Shown: positions 45,847 through 54,020 of the stretch, in pieces
Numbering within the stretch: position 1 is the first letter of the stretch
Layout: each line of letters opens with the position of its first letter
DNA from: Ktedonobacteria bacterium brp13
GTDB taxonomy: Bacteria > Chloroflexota > Ktedonobacteria > Ktedonobacterales > Ktedonobacteraceae
Assembly (NCBI GenBank): GCA_015099395.1
Contig: AP024096.1
Span: 7,481,485-7,545,484, forward strand
Direction of reading: 5' to 3'
Length of the DNA stretch: 64,000 bases
Position numbers and translations under genes: made by a program
The notes under the pieces: model-generated
What the model saw: the letters and a program-made list of their open reading frames with translations, nothing else
Databases searched by the model: none
Told to the model about the DNA's origin: nothing

Positions 45847-47115
45847 ATGAAATTTACCGCAACACAACCAAAACTGAATCGTGGCCTGACGATTGTTGGT
45901 CACGCTGTACCACATCGGGCAACGTTGCCTATTGAGAAATATATCCTTGCTACGACTGAAAGGGAGCGTGTCCGGCTCAGTGCGAGACAGGATGATATTG
46001 GTATTCATTATTGGATCGATGTTGAAGGTGTGGAGGGCGAGGGGGTCGTGTTGCTCCCAGCCAATCTCATCTCAGACTTTGTGAGAAATGTGCCTGCTGC
46101 TTCCGTCGTGGTGACTTCTCCGTCACCAGGGCGTGCAGATTCCTGTCATGTTCGGTGTCTGCTTAGTCGTGCAGATATGCAGAATGCGACCGATGACCCT
46201 GCGGAATTTCCCTGGATTCCCTCGTTTGATCAGGGCGGAGAGTCGCTTCTGCACCTCGATGTGGAGTTGCTTAAACAGATTATTGCGCGGACTGCTTTTG
46301 CTGCTGCTGAAAAAGAAAAGAGTACGTGGCCCTGGTCAGTCGGCATTCGGATTGAGATCCGTGGAGGAAGAGCGATGTTCGCGGCAACCGACTCGTTCCG
46401 TCTGGCCATGTATACCCTTGCGGTTCCAGATGATCAGCTTCAATGTACCCTCCTTGTCCCTGCCCGAGCAATGGAAAAGCTCTCAAAGATCCTCCCCTAC
46501 GAGGGAACGGTACAGGTGCTACTTACACCTGATCGCAATATGGTCCTCTTTCATATAGAAACGGCTGATCGAAGCGAGTCCATTGATCTTTCAACTCGGC
46601 TCCTTATGAGTCAAAACTATCCAGATCTTCGTCATGCAGTTCCATCTGCATGGATCACACGTGTGGTCATACATACGCAAGAACTTGCCTCAATGATCAA
46701 GTTAATGCTTCCCTATGCTCATCAGAATGGCGACAAGATCCATGTCAAACTCTTGAGTGCGCAAACGGAGCGGTTCAGTTTGGGCGAAGAACCTAACACG
46801 ATGGTATTAGAGACTGTTGCGCAGGATATTGGCAAGATCGAGAATACGCTTCCCGCACAGGTACAGGGCCCCGATCAGGAGATTTATCTGCATGCACACT
46901 ATCTTTTAGAGGTGCTGGCGGCACTGGATACCTCAGAAGTAGCGCTGGAACTGACTGACTGCAATCGTCCCGCCATCATCAAGCCAATTGGGCCAGGGGA
47001 ATACGTGTACATGATGATGCCCATCACAGGGGATCAGCCGAGTCCTTCTCGGGCTGCAGCTTCTCAGAGGAGTGATGCTGGTGAAGCTGAGGTCTCCCTG
47101 ACAACACAGAGGTAG
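45847..47115 (+). CDS. dnaN: DNA polymerase III beta subunit (sliding clamp)
   Basis: The 422-residue protein has the threefold clamp layout. MKFTATQPKLNRGLTIVGHAV is the typical first strand; FVRNVPAASVVVTSP, the second-domain MFAATDSFRLAMYTL motif (matching the FxATDxxRL signature) and the C-terminal VYMMMPI (matching the YxxMPxR-type end) are diagnostic. The clamp tethers the polymerase to DNA. The final ~30 residues are a polar extension. GGAAAGAACCCATCT precedes ATG 45847. A replicon-borne clamp suggests partial independence of replication from the host. Confidence 0.93.
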   Translation: MKFTATQPKLNRGLTIVGHAVPHRATLPIEKYILATTERERVRLSARQDDIGIHYWIDVEGVEGEGVVLLPANLISDFVRNVPAASVVVTSPSPGRADSCHVRCLLSRADMQNATDDPAEFPWIPSFDQGGESLLHLDVELLKQIIARTAFAAAEKEKSTWPWSVGIRIEIRGGRAMFAATDSFRLAMYTLAVPDDQLQCTLLVPARAMEKLSKILPYEGTVQVLLTPDRNMVLFHIETADRSESIDLSTRLLMSQNYPDLRHAVPSAWITRVVIHTQELASMIKLMLPYAHQNGDKIHVKLLSAQTERFSLGEEPNTMVLETVAQDIGKIENTLPAQVQGPDQEIYLHAHYLLEVLAALDTSEVALELTDCNRPAIIKPIGPGEYVYMMMPITGDQPSPSRAAASQRSDAGEAEVSLTTQR

Positions 47116-47727
47116 TGAGAAGGTGTCCATTGCTCGCGTGCTGTATCTGACTTGTTCCTGAAGAAAAGCTGGGTATCTGTGTTGAGGCAAGCGATCTGTT
47201 TCATGAGGAAGATTGCTGCCATCTATGCGTGTGGCGAGGAAACGCAGTACATCCTGTTTCCTTTCCTTCATCAGATAGTTTCTCCTCGGAAGTGGCACTG
47301 CGTCGAACAAGCAATCAAACGGTGCTGGGGAAAAGGTTGGTATCTGTTCAATAAAGATGCAGTGCTGCTTTAAGCTCTCGGCCATGAAGAAGAGCTTGCT
47401 CTTCCCATTCGCCACGTATTCGTGCAGGTGCGATGGCATCTGCAAACGCATACTCAACGCTCACCAAAGAGGGTTTGCTTATACATCTACCTCTCATACA
47501 TCTACCTCGTGTTCTGTAATACCGAGAGCCATTGGCAGAACCGAGAGCGCTGATACCCATTTCTTACATACATTCTCTTTTGCTTTTCATGCTCGTGCGT
47601 CTTCGTGGACTGAATGCTGGAAGGCACAGTGAGAAGGGGTCTGAACGCAAAAATATCATTATTATCCTGATCATTTTGCCAGCGCAGGATAGCGCCTGTC
47701 GCTGGCTTTTGTGGAAGGAGATCCAAG
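47116..47727. other. Intergenic region after dnaN
   Basis: No supported gene. ATACATCTACCTCTC is repeated in tandem near 47481-47508. The last 15 bases carry AAGGAGATCC, the ribosome site of the next gene. Confidence 0.45.
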
Positions 47728-48348
47728 GTGACAAATCCATGTTTCCAAGAACAGAATCAGCCAGTAATGGAGAAACGGAAGCAAGACTATCTTGCCTATA
47801 ATGTGTCCCTTTCGATTGCTCATACCATAGGTGCTGAGCCGAACACCTGCTTCGACAATATACTAGACCTGTTTCAATTCTTTCCTGATGTGTTTGCTTC
47901 CCACACCTTTGTTGAGGGTTGGTATGTCGTTGACCTGGAGGATGAGGTTGTCATCAATGAGCATGGATGGGTCGAGATGCCAGACGGAAAGATTCTTGAT
48001 CCGACTGTGGTGATCCTTCTCCCTCCAGAGCGACCGGTCTACTACTTTCCAGGCGTTAAACGATCATGCCAGGAAGTGAAAGAAATCACCCTACGAAAGG
48101 ATTTCTACTTCCCCTACGTCCGATGTGTCGGGTTGTATGGAGAGGATGGTTTAGGACATCCAACCTACAAAGCCGCCTACGAAGCCGCAACGCGGAAGGT
48201 GTTTGACCTTGCCACTGCGACGCAACCGCCGAAAAAAATGACGTTCTTAGCGGCTCAAGACCCGGACTCTCAACAAGACATGGGCATCAGCATACACCTT
48301 TTCTTCCCCTCTTCTGAGCAGGACGAGGAGGGACAGTGCGGTGAATGA
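47728..48348 (+). CDS. Papain/transglutaminase-like fold protein, hypothetical
   Basis: GTG 47728 follows GGAAGGAGATCCAAG and gives 206 residues. Cys41 (NTCFDNI), His79 (VVINEHGWVE) and Asp91 (GKILDPTV) are spaced like the Cys-His-Asp triad in small papain-like proteins with the C...VEGW...EHxW...DPT pattern. FVEGWYVVDLEDEV fits the central strands. No signal peptide. Activity is an inference from three residues and spacing. The next reading frame overlaps its stop. Confidence 0.65.
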   Translation: MTNPCFQEQNQPVMEKRKQDYLAYNVSLSIAHTIGAEPNTCFDNILDLFQFFPDVFASHTFVEGWYVVDLEDEVVINEHGWVEMPDGKILDPTVVILLPPERPVYYFPGVKRSCQEVKEITLRKDFYFPYVRCVGLYGEDGLGHPTYKAAYEAATRKVFDLATATQPPKKMTFLAAQDPDSQQDMGISIHLFFPSSEQDEEGQCGE

Positions 48349-48637
48349 TCGGCCCAATGAAAGCACTGGAAGTGAGACAATACCAGTGCTCGTATATGAA
48401 CGCTCTCTCAGTGTGGCGTTGGCAATAGGAGGCACTCTGCCTACTATTGTTCTGCACCTGACAGGAAAGGAGGTCCAACTATCGAGACGTCTTCTCTCTT
48501 ATATGCATGGAGTGAAAAAGCACCGTTGCAACACGGATGAATCTTTTGCGTCGTTCATCGGTGCTTTGTTTTCAAGAGGGGTGTATGAATACCCCTGCAT
48601 CTGGCGATGTGTTGTGGCTGACGGTACACTCCCATGA
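48341..48637 (+). CDS. Possible small overlapping gene
   Basis: GTG 48341 overlaps the previous stop by 8 bases, giving 98 residues (MNDRPNESTGSETIPVLVYE). A hairpin with AAAGCACCG/CGGTGCTTT arms followed by GTTTTC lies inside it at ~48524-48569 and may instead terminate the upstream gene. No family is recognised, so this may be a chance frame. Confidence 0.35.
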   Translation: MNDRPNESTGSETIPVLVYERSLSVALAIGGTLPTIVLHLTGKEVQLSRRLLSYMHGVKKHRCNTDESFASFIGALFSRGVYEYPCIWRCVVADGTLP

Positions 48638-48675
48638 GCCAACCTTAGCATCTTTTAAAATAGTGTCACACGACT

Positions 48676-48696
48676 TCCCTGCAAAGGGGATTTTTT
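48676..48696 (+). terminator. Candidate terminator before csrA
   Basis: TCCCT and AGGGGA arms with a short loop, followed by six T. The stem is only 4-5 bp. Confidence 0.4.
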
Positions 48697-48743
48697 GTGC
48701 CCATCTTGATTCTTGATAGGGTCACAGAGGAAGGAGTAGAACC

Positions 48744-48935
48744 ATGCTTGTTTTGCGGCGGAAAGTTGGCGAAAGCGTGGTACTCGCCGGGATCATTACG
48801 GTTTCAGTGCTTGCTGTAGAAGGTGCGCGTGTCAAAATCGGGATTAGTGCACCACCAGAGGTCACTATTGTCCGAGAAGAACTGCTCTCCATGAGAGAAA
48901 AACAGCGTCAGGATGAGCGGGAAACTGCTACCTGA
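48744..48935 (+). CDS. csrA: Carbon storage regulator CsrA
   Basis: The 63-residue protein starts MLVLRRKVGESVVLAGIITV, the canonical CsrA N-terminus with the RNA-contacting LxRKxGES motif. VKIGISAPPEVTIVREEL is the conserved C-terminal half. CsrA dimers bind GGA motifs in mRNA leaders and block or alter translation. GGAAGGAGTAGAACC lies just before the start and could itself be a CsrA site. The neighbours on the replicon have many AAGGAG leaders, possible targets. Confidence 0.96.
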   Translation: MLVLRRKVGESVVLAGIITVSVLAVEGARVKIGISAPPEVTIVREELLSMREKQRQDERETAT

Positions 48936-49125
48936 TCGTGACCGGTCTTCTCTTTTTACAGAGCATCGTGGTCCTCTCGTTTCTTTCGTGCGGGACTTTC
49001 CTGGTCGCTATTCTTCCTTTGATGGCGTATCCAGGAGAGTCCTTTACAAGAAGATGAGGTTTTCTTTTGAGCAATTATCGAGTCATTTTGAAGAAATTGT
49101 TGGTATCAAAGAGAGGAGAGAATGC

Positions 49126-49788
49126 ATGAAACGTGTCATCATCATTAATATGGATCGCTATTCTTTGGAGTATGAGGCTGTACTGCTGCTTGCCAAAGAA
49201 CTCCATCTTGAAGAAGAGGATATCAATGAACAGATGTATAATCTCTGGATTGATGAAAAACATACAACAGCCAACCAACCTGCAGTCCTCAAGCTGTTAG
49301 AGGACTGGTTTGCTTGTTTTGAGCAGAGCGCATGGAAGGATGTCGCAGTCGTTGTCACCATTGCTCGTGAGGACATAGACGTCATTGCATTACGCACTGC
49401 CCGAGCGTGGTTTGCGCTCAATGCGAACCATATTCCTCACCTGTATTGGCTTCCTCTTTCCGCGTTTAGTGAAACCTATCGCGAGTTTGTTGAGAAAAAT
49501 ACCCATCCAGGCTCTGTTTCTCTCGACATTGCTCCTGAAGCCACCATAGTTCCAGTGAATGAACGAGAGAACCGCATTATCGTCAAAAAAATCTATACAG
49601 TGGCCCTTACGGCCGAGGCATTTGTCAAAGGAACCTTGGACGTCGAGGTAAACCCAACGTTCTCCGAGAGAGCAATAGAACAGGTAGCTTTAGAGCAATC
49701 CGCCAGAATCACCTGGTTGTACCATGGACCCATCCGTGGAACGGAGCATGTCGAAACCATAAAGCACATAGGTGATGTCACAGCGTGA
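49126..49788 (+). CDS. Hypothetical protein, 220 residues
   Basis: ATG 49126 follows AGAGGAGAG. MKRVIIINMDRYSLEYEAVLLL at the start and KDVAVVVTIAREDIDVIALR suggest alternating strands and helices. I do not recognise a family. The last part (VKKIYTVALTAEAFVKGTLDVEV) is strand-rich. ATAGGTGATGTCACA occurs twice at the 3' end, once inside the last codons and once just after the stop. Confidence 0.65.
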   Translation: MKRVIIINMDRYSLEYEAVLLLAKELHLEEEDINEQMYNLWIDEKHTTANQPAVLKLLEDWFACFEQSAWKDVAVVVTIAREDIDVIALRTARAWFALNANHIPHLYWLPLSAFSETYREFVEKNTHPGSVSLDIAPEATIVPVNERENRIIVKKIYTVALTAEAFVKGTLDVEVNPTFSERAIEQVALEQSARITWLYHGPIRGTEHVETIKHIGDVTA

Positions 49789-49979
49789 ACAAAATAGGTG
49801 ATGTCACAAAGTGTGAAATGACTGGTCAAAACCAACCATTGTTCATGAGAGAAACGACAAGGGTGCCATTTCCATTTTCATGAGGGTAAGACTTTCCCAG
49901 ACCTTGCTTGAAAAGTCTTTGAGGCATTCTGCGATTAATGGACAGCAAATATCTCGTTAGTCACAAAAGGAGCAATAGA

Positions 49980-50174
49980 ATGAAAAATATTGTCATGAGA
50001 GTTGAAGGCAACACACTCATCATCACAGCCGATTTGTCTCAAGAATATGGTCTTTCATCAAGTGGTAAATCCATCACGATAGCCAGCACAGATGGGAATG
50101 TTTCTGTGCCAGGACATGAACACATCAAAGTTGGCGTCAACATTTATCGCCCTCGGCCCAAAGACGGTCGTTAG
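49980..50174 (+). CDS. Conserved small strand-rich protein
   Basis: ATG 49980 follows AAAAGGAGCAATAGA and gives 64 residues. MRVEGNTLIITADLSQEYG, then SSSGKSITIAST and GNVSVPG, resemble a widespread family of ~60-residue proteins of unknown function seen in many bacterial genomes. The terminator at 50224 follows. Confidence 0.7.
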   Translation: MKNIVMRVEGNTLIITADLSQEYGLSSSGKSITIASTDGNVSVPGHEHIKVGVNIYRPRPKDGR

Positions 50175-50223
50175 TGGTTCCACAACCATGTGTGACATTG
50201 CCTCTTAGGAATCGATGATACGA

Positions 50224-50264
50224 AACAAGCTTGCAGGGAAAACTCCCTTGCAGTCTTGTTTTCT
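50224..50264 (+). terminator. Rho-independent terminator
   Basis: ACAAG-TTGCAGGGA and TCCCTTGCA-CTTGT form a two-part stem around AAAC, followed by TTTTC. It closes the small gene at 49980. Confidence 0.6.
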
Positions 50265-50451
50265 TCTTCATAAAAGGATGATGACGCTCTGTCATGTCAA
50301 GCTATCCCCGAGCAGATGTTCTTCCGCACCTTCCACCTACGTATTACTTTTTCCAGGATGTGGTCGTTATTCATTTGCCAATGCTGCGGCAAAATGATTG
50401 CTCTAACCGCATTTTGAACACATACTGGTTCGTACATTGCAAAAGGAATGA

Positions 50452-51030
50452 ATGATGACTTATCGTGATCCCTTTCAGATAGGTGACCCATGGCTCACAT
50501 TCATCCATAAGGAGAAAGAGGGGCATTTTTATTGCTATCGTGATGGAAACCATTTACTCGTCCTGTCTGAAACTCAGCTATCGCAGAGCCGTATCGAGGC
50601 GATGCAAAACAATAGGATAGAGTTAGCACTCTTCGTGCAAGAACATATCTTGTTTTTGTGCTATCACTTTCATGGTTTTTCGTCATGGGGAGATATCCCG
50701 TACAATTGGCACGTGTTTGGGGGTGTGCCAACCAACATCCTTCCTCCTGAGGTTGCCCCTGGAGAGTCTGTCCCCTTGCTCACTGTGCTCGTAGATTCGA
50801 CGAGTGATCGCATTGTGGCGCGGCGCGGACTTCGTCTTTCCCCAGGGTTCGGGAAGACGTTGCATGAGGCGCTGCGTTCGCAAGCCGTCGCCCCTTTTAG
50901 CTACAAGTGTTTTGATCAGCACGTTTTGCGTATTCATCAGGAGTTTCCACTATCTGAAGACTTGGTGGAAAGGGCTCAAGTATGTTGTGTGTTTGAGGCA
51001 AGAAGCGCACAACGTGATCAAAATAATTGA
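50452..51030 (+). CDS. Hypothetical protein, 192 residues
   Basis: ATG 50452 follows AAAAGGAATGA. The protein is rich in aromatic residues (HFYCYRDGNHLLVL, FSSWGDIPYNWHVF) and has no membrane segment. The pattern W...PYxxH followed by a proline-rich LPPEVAPGE loop is not one I can assign. It stands between terminators at 50224 and 51111 as a single-gene unit. Confidence 0.65.
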   Translation: MMTYRDPFQIGDPWLTFIHKEKEGHFYCYRDGNHLLVLSETQLSQSRIEAMQNNRIELALFVQEHILFLCYHFHGFSSWGDIPYNWHVFGGVPTNILPPEVAPGESVPLLTVLVDSTSDRIVARRGLRLSPGFGKTLHEALRSQAVAPFSYKCFDQHVLRIHQEFPLSEDLVERAQVCCVFEARSAQRDQNN

Positions 51031-51110
51031 TGAAGCGGTGCCATCATGTGAACTGAGATAGGAGAACACGTTTTCACAGAAGACAGGTCCTTTTCTGTTT
51101 GAACAATGAG

Positions 51111-51145
51111 AAGAGCTATTCCTTCTTGGGGGATAGCTCTTTTTA
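51111..51145 (+). terminator. Rho-independent terminator
   Basis: AAGAGCTAT-CC and GG-ATAGCTCTT pair over about 11 bp, followed by TTTTT. It follows the gene at 50452 by ~80 bases. Confidence 0.75.
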
Positions 51146-51178
51146 TGACGTGTTTAGTTCATCAAGAAGGAGAAGAAC

Positions 51179-51646
51179 ATGACGTGCATTTCATGTGGAT
51201 GTACGACTCAAGGTCCAGGACGAGAATGCACCAATGGAGGAAAACTCTATGCAGCAGTGTCGCGAGCGTTTCAGGACCTTTTCAATGGAAAAACTATCAC
51301 CGATGACGAACGGTGGATCATGTACTTTCTCTCGCGTCTCGCCTATATTGACCATCTCAATGGTTGGAAAGATGGCGACGTGAAGATCCAGCGCAGAGTT
51401 GGATTCAAGATGGTTTTTACTCGATTCTGCGGTCAGTGGATCTTCCAGTTTGGGACAAAGGATGATGTACTGCTTGTTGATTGGCTCAGAAACAGGGGAT
51501 ATCAACAGCTCGTTCAGGTGAAAAACGCGCTACCAAGAGATCAACTTCTTGGGTATTATCGAACGTATGGGAAGAACGATCCCAAAACCAGCGAAGGTAA
51601 AATGTTTCCAGTACAAGCAATACCAGGATACCCAATCTCTTCTTAG
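51179..51646 (+). CDS. Hypothetical protein with N-terminal Cys motif
   Basis: ATG 51179 follows AAGAAGGAGAAGAAC and gives 155 residues. MTCISCGCTTQGPGRECTNGG at the start carries four Cys that could bind metal. The rest (DERWIMYFLSRLAYIDHLNGW, WIFQFGTKDDVLLVDWLRNRG) is an alpha/beta pattern I do not recognise. Confidence 0.65.
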   Translation: MTCISCGCTTQGPGRECTNGGKLYAAVSRAFQDLFNGKTITDDERWIMYFLSRLAYIDHLNGWKDGDVKIQRRVGFKMVFTRFCGQWIFQFGTKDDVLLVDWLRNRGYQQLVQVKNALPRDQLLGYYRTYGKNDPKTSEGKMFPVQAIPGYPISS

Positions 51647-51792
51647 AAGAAGGATGACAGTACCTCCTTCAAATGGTAGTGTTTCTCCTACTCCGTCTTC
51701 CTCGCCTCTTGATCTCAAGGCGCAGAGGGTCGGATGCAATGCATGCGCATGGTGAACCAGCAACAAGAGGATAAGGAGAAGAGAGATAGTCA

Positions 51793-52314
51793 ATGAAATC
51801 AATTACAATGGTCCGACGCGCAGCACATTTGATGGCACATATAGAAGATTTAAAGGGACTAGGCAAGTTGAATGCGCAAGATGTTCATGTGCTTCAAGAT
51901 GCATTGCTGCTCTTGATTGGGCAAATACAACAAGATTGCGCAAAGGATCAGACTGACCTTCTTGTCTCTCTGCCGCTTCCCTTCCCCACAAAAACATACG
52001 AATTTCAGCAGAGAAACTCTGCCCCCAACTCCATTATCGTCTATGAGGCAGGATTTTCGGAGCGGAGACTGAAACATGTCCCGATCTTTTCGTACGGCTT
52101 TGGTCTTACCGACCTTCCAGCATTTGATGCTGCCCTAGCTATCCTGGCTGATTTCTTTGGGGAAGACCTGTCGATGCGAGCATTTGCTCGTGGACAAGGG
52201 CATGCCTGTTCTTATTACCGCGCTTTTGCGAAAGAGATCCTTCCTCATGGACATGTCGAGACGAAGCATATCATCGCCTTCTTGCAACGAGGAGACTTCT
52301 GTTTCGAGAAATAG
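51793..52314 (+). CDS. Hypothetical protein, 173 residues
   Basis: ATG 51793 has GGATAAGGAGAAGAGAG upstream. The first 50 residues are helical (AAHLMAHIEDLKGLGKL, DVHVLQDALLLLIGQIQQD); the second half has SYGFGLTDLPAFDAALAILADF. No family recognised. It is spaced ~150 bases from its neighbours. Confidence 0.6.
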   Translation: MKSITMVRRAAHLMAHIEDLKGLGKLNAQDVHVLQDALLLLIGQIQQDCAKDQTDLLVSLPLPFPTKTYEFQQRNSAPNSIIVYEAGFSERRLKHVPIFSYGFGLTDLPAFDAALAILADFFGEDLSMRAFARGQGHACSYYRAFAKEILPHGHVETKHIIAFLQRGDFCFEK

Positions 52315-52581
52315 AGGATATCAACACAGATCAACACAGACACAACCGACAATAGTGTTTCAACACTTTTTTCCGTTTTAGGAATCTCCACAGGCAATCA
52401 AAGATGAAACAGTCTCAATCGGGGATATCCACCAATCATCAACAGGTTCTCTGCCGAGAGGGGCCTTGGTGCTTGCTTGTTCACATACTCTCTCGCTTTT
52501 CTCTCAACATTACGAAAAAAACGGAAAGGAGGACGCGCGTTTTCTTCCTACCGCTCAAGCGGACGGTTTCTACGCGCGATC

Positions 52582-53067
52582 ATGATGAAAATGCAGACCA
52601 CAGATGCTGGTCGGTTTCTGGAATACATAGGTGTAACCCTGCACTTCGAGGCGCAAGATGATGTCGCTGACTTGGTTCAGGTAAGTGGTTGTCATGATCC
52701 CTATAAAGCAACCTTTTGCCGTGATAGTACACCCACTCAACAGAAAGAAGTGAGAGAAGTCATTGTTTTTCTGAGCAACACGCGCGAGCAGCCAACCACC
52801 TCTCTTCACATCCTCGTAGCTGTGTCTCAGGCCCTCTCTGCGCTAGAAGAGGTGAGTAGTTTCTCAGCATGGTGCGTTTCATTGAAGAAACATCCTACCT
52901 CCTATGATGCCCGTCAGGTAGAAGCTGGAAGACACGTCTACCTCTGGCGTAGGTATTGTTACCTGCGTGCTACCAAGCATGATCTCCAGACCTTTTTTCC
53001 AGAAGAGCAATTTGCGTTGCTTTGTGATTTCTGGTTGAGATTTGTGTGTAACGATTGGCCCTGGTAA
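52582..53067 (+). CDS. Hypothetical protein, 161 residues
   Basis: Two adjacent ATG codons at 52582 are the likely start, though no clear ribosome site precedes them; an in-frame start at 52477 is the alternative. DAGRFLEYIGVTLHFEAQDDVADL and an aromatic C-terminus (HVYLWRRYCYLRATKHDLQTF) are visible. No family recognised. It is the last of the plus-strand core series. Confidence 0.5.
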   Translation: MMKMQTTDAGRFLEYIGVTLHFEAQDDVADLVQVSGCHDPYKATFCRDSTPTQQKEVREVIVFLSNTREQPTTSLHILVAVSQALSALEEVSSFSAWCVSLKKHPTSYDARQVEAGRHVYLWRRYCYLRATKHDLQTFFPEEQFALLCDFWLRFVCNDWPW

Positions 53068-53076
53068 CAGTCACCA

Positions 53077-53223
53077 GACCCCATGAATAAATTCAGGGGC
53101 TTGCATCTCTTCTCACGCTTGCCCGTGGATCAGGGAAGGATACGTGAACCAACAGGACAGACCTGTTGGCCGTTAGGACGGGTGACAGAGTGGTTCAACC
53201 AACCACTACCGGACGAATCCGGT
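53077..53223 (+). ncRNA. Candidate structured RNA with four consecutive hairpins
   Basis: Stems: CCCC-TGAAT/ATTCA-GGGG near 53078-53099; CCAACAGG/CCTGTTGG at 53149-53169; AGTGGTT/AACCACT at 53189-53207; ACCGGA/TCCGGT with a CGAA loop at 53208-53223. The last three are perfect and nearly contiguous. A 58-codon frame (53083-53259) runs through the same DNA but lacks a ribosome site. Confidence 0.35.
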
Positions 53224-53259
53224 CGCCCCACATGGAAAGGGATGCACACGTTGAGCTAG

Positions 53260-54020
53260 TACATAGAGCGTTGGCTCTCCTGCCGATCCATGCATGTGGT
53301 GAGCACTCACGAGTTGGCTCAGTCAGAGATGTACCAGAGAGGTCTCCCTGTCGAAACTGTTTCTTCTGGAGAACAGAAGTGCCTTGAGTAAAACATCTCG
53401 ATACGTAGATTCTACCATTTTTAGAGAGTTTAGCATAGTTTACTAGGAAGAAAGGAACGCGCTTCCTCTCCATGCCTGGAATGGCAGGGATCTCCGCGCG
53501 ATTGAAAAAGATGAGTGACATTGTCTCTCCCTCTGTTTCCATCTTTGTTTTTAACGAAAGAGGTAACTGTCTTGACCTTTTTCTCTATAGTAGTATCAAT
53601 ACACACAAAGTGAATGAAATACTCTCATAGACCAGACTCGTTTCGAAAGGAATACCTGCGCATCTATCGGAGGCTGCATGTAGCAGAAGAGCCACTATTT
53701 GAAAGCACTGAATGCAGAAGATCACTGGGCTCGTTCTGCAAACGTACAAAATGGCTTCCTTCCTTCTTGGTGTTTATTCTAGATGGCTTTCTCACCTTTT
53801 TTCTGAAACATAGGCGTATCGGCCTATGATCTGTTCAAAGGCATATGTGGTGGGGCTGTATTCTAAACCGCAGCAATCTCTTCTTCTGTGGGGTGATAGG
53901 CACGATTTACGAGATTACTCATTTTACGCTCTAACATCGCTCTTTCGATTTTATCTTGCTGAAGAGGCCCGATTTGCTCAATATAAACATTTCTTAGCGC
54001 TTTTAGGACTGAAGGAGTCA
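53260..54020. other. Gene-poor spacer before a transposon
   Basis: Short frames exist on both strands but none has a good ribosome site or recognisable content. The AT content rises towards the insertion sequence at 54021. Confidence 0.4.

Noticed and set aside
53083..53259. 58-codon plus-strand frame (MNKFRGLHLF...)
   Set aside because: It begins inside a hairpin, lacks a ribosome site and is crossed by three more stems, so a structured RNA explains the DNA better.
53195..53542. 115-codon minus-strand frame
   Set aside because: No start signal and no recognisable content; it overlaps the hairpin cluster.
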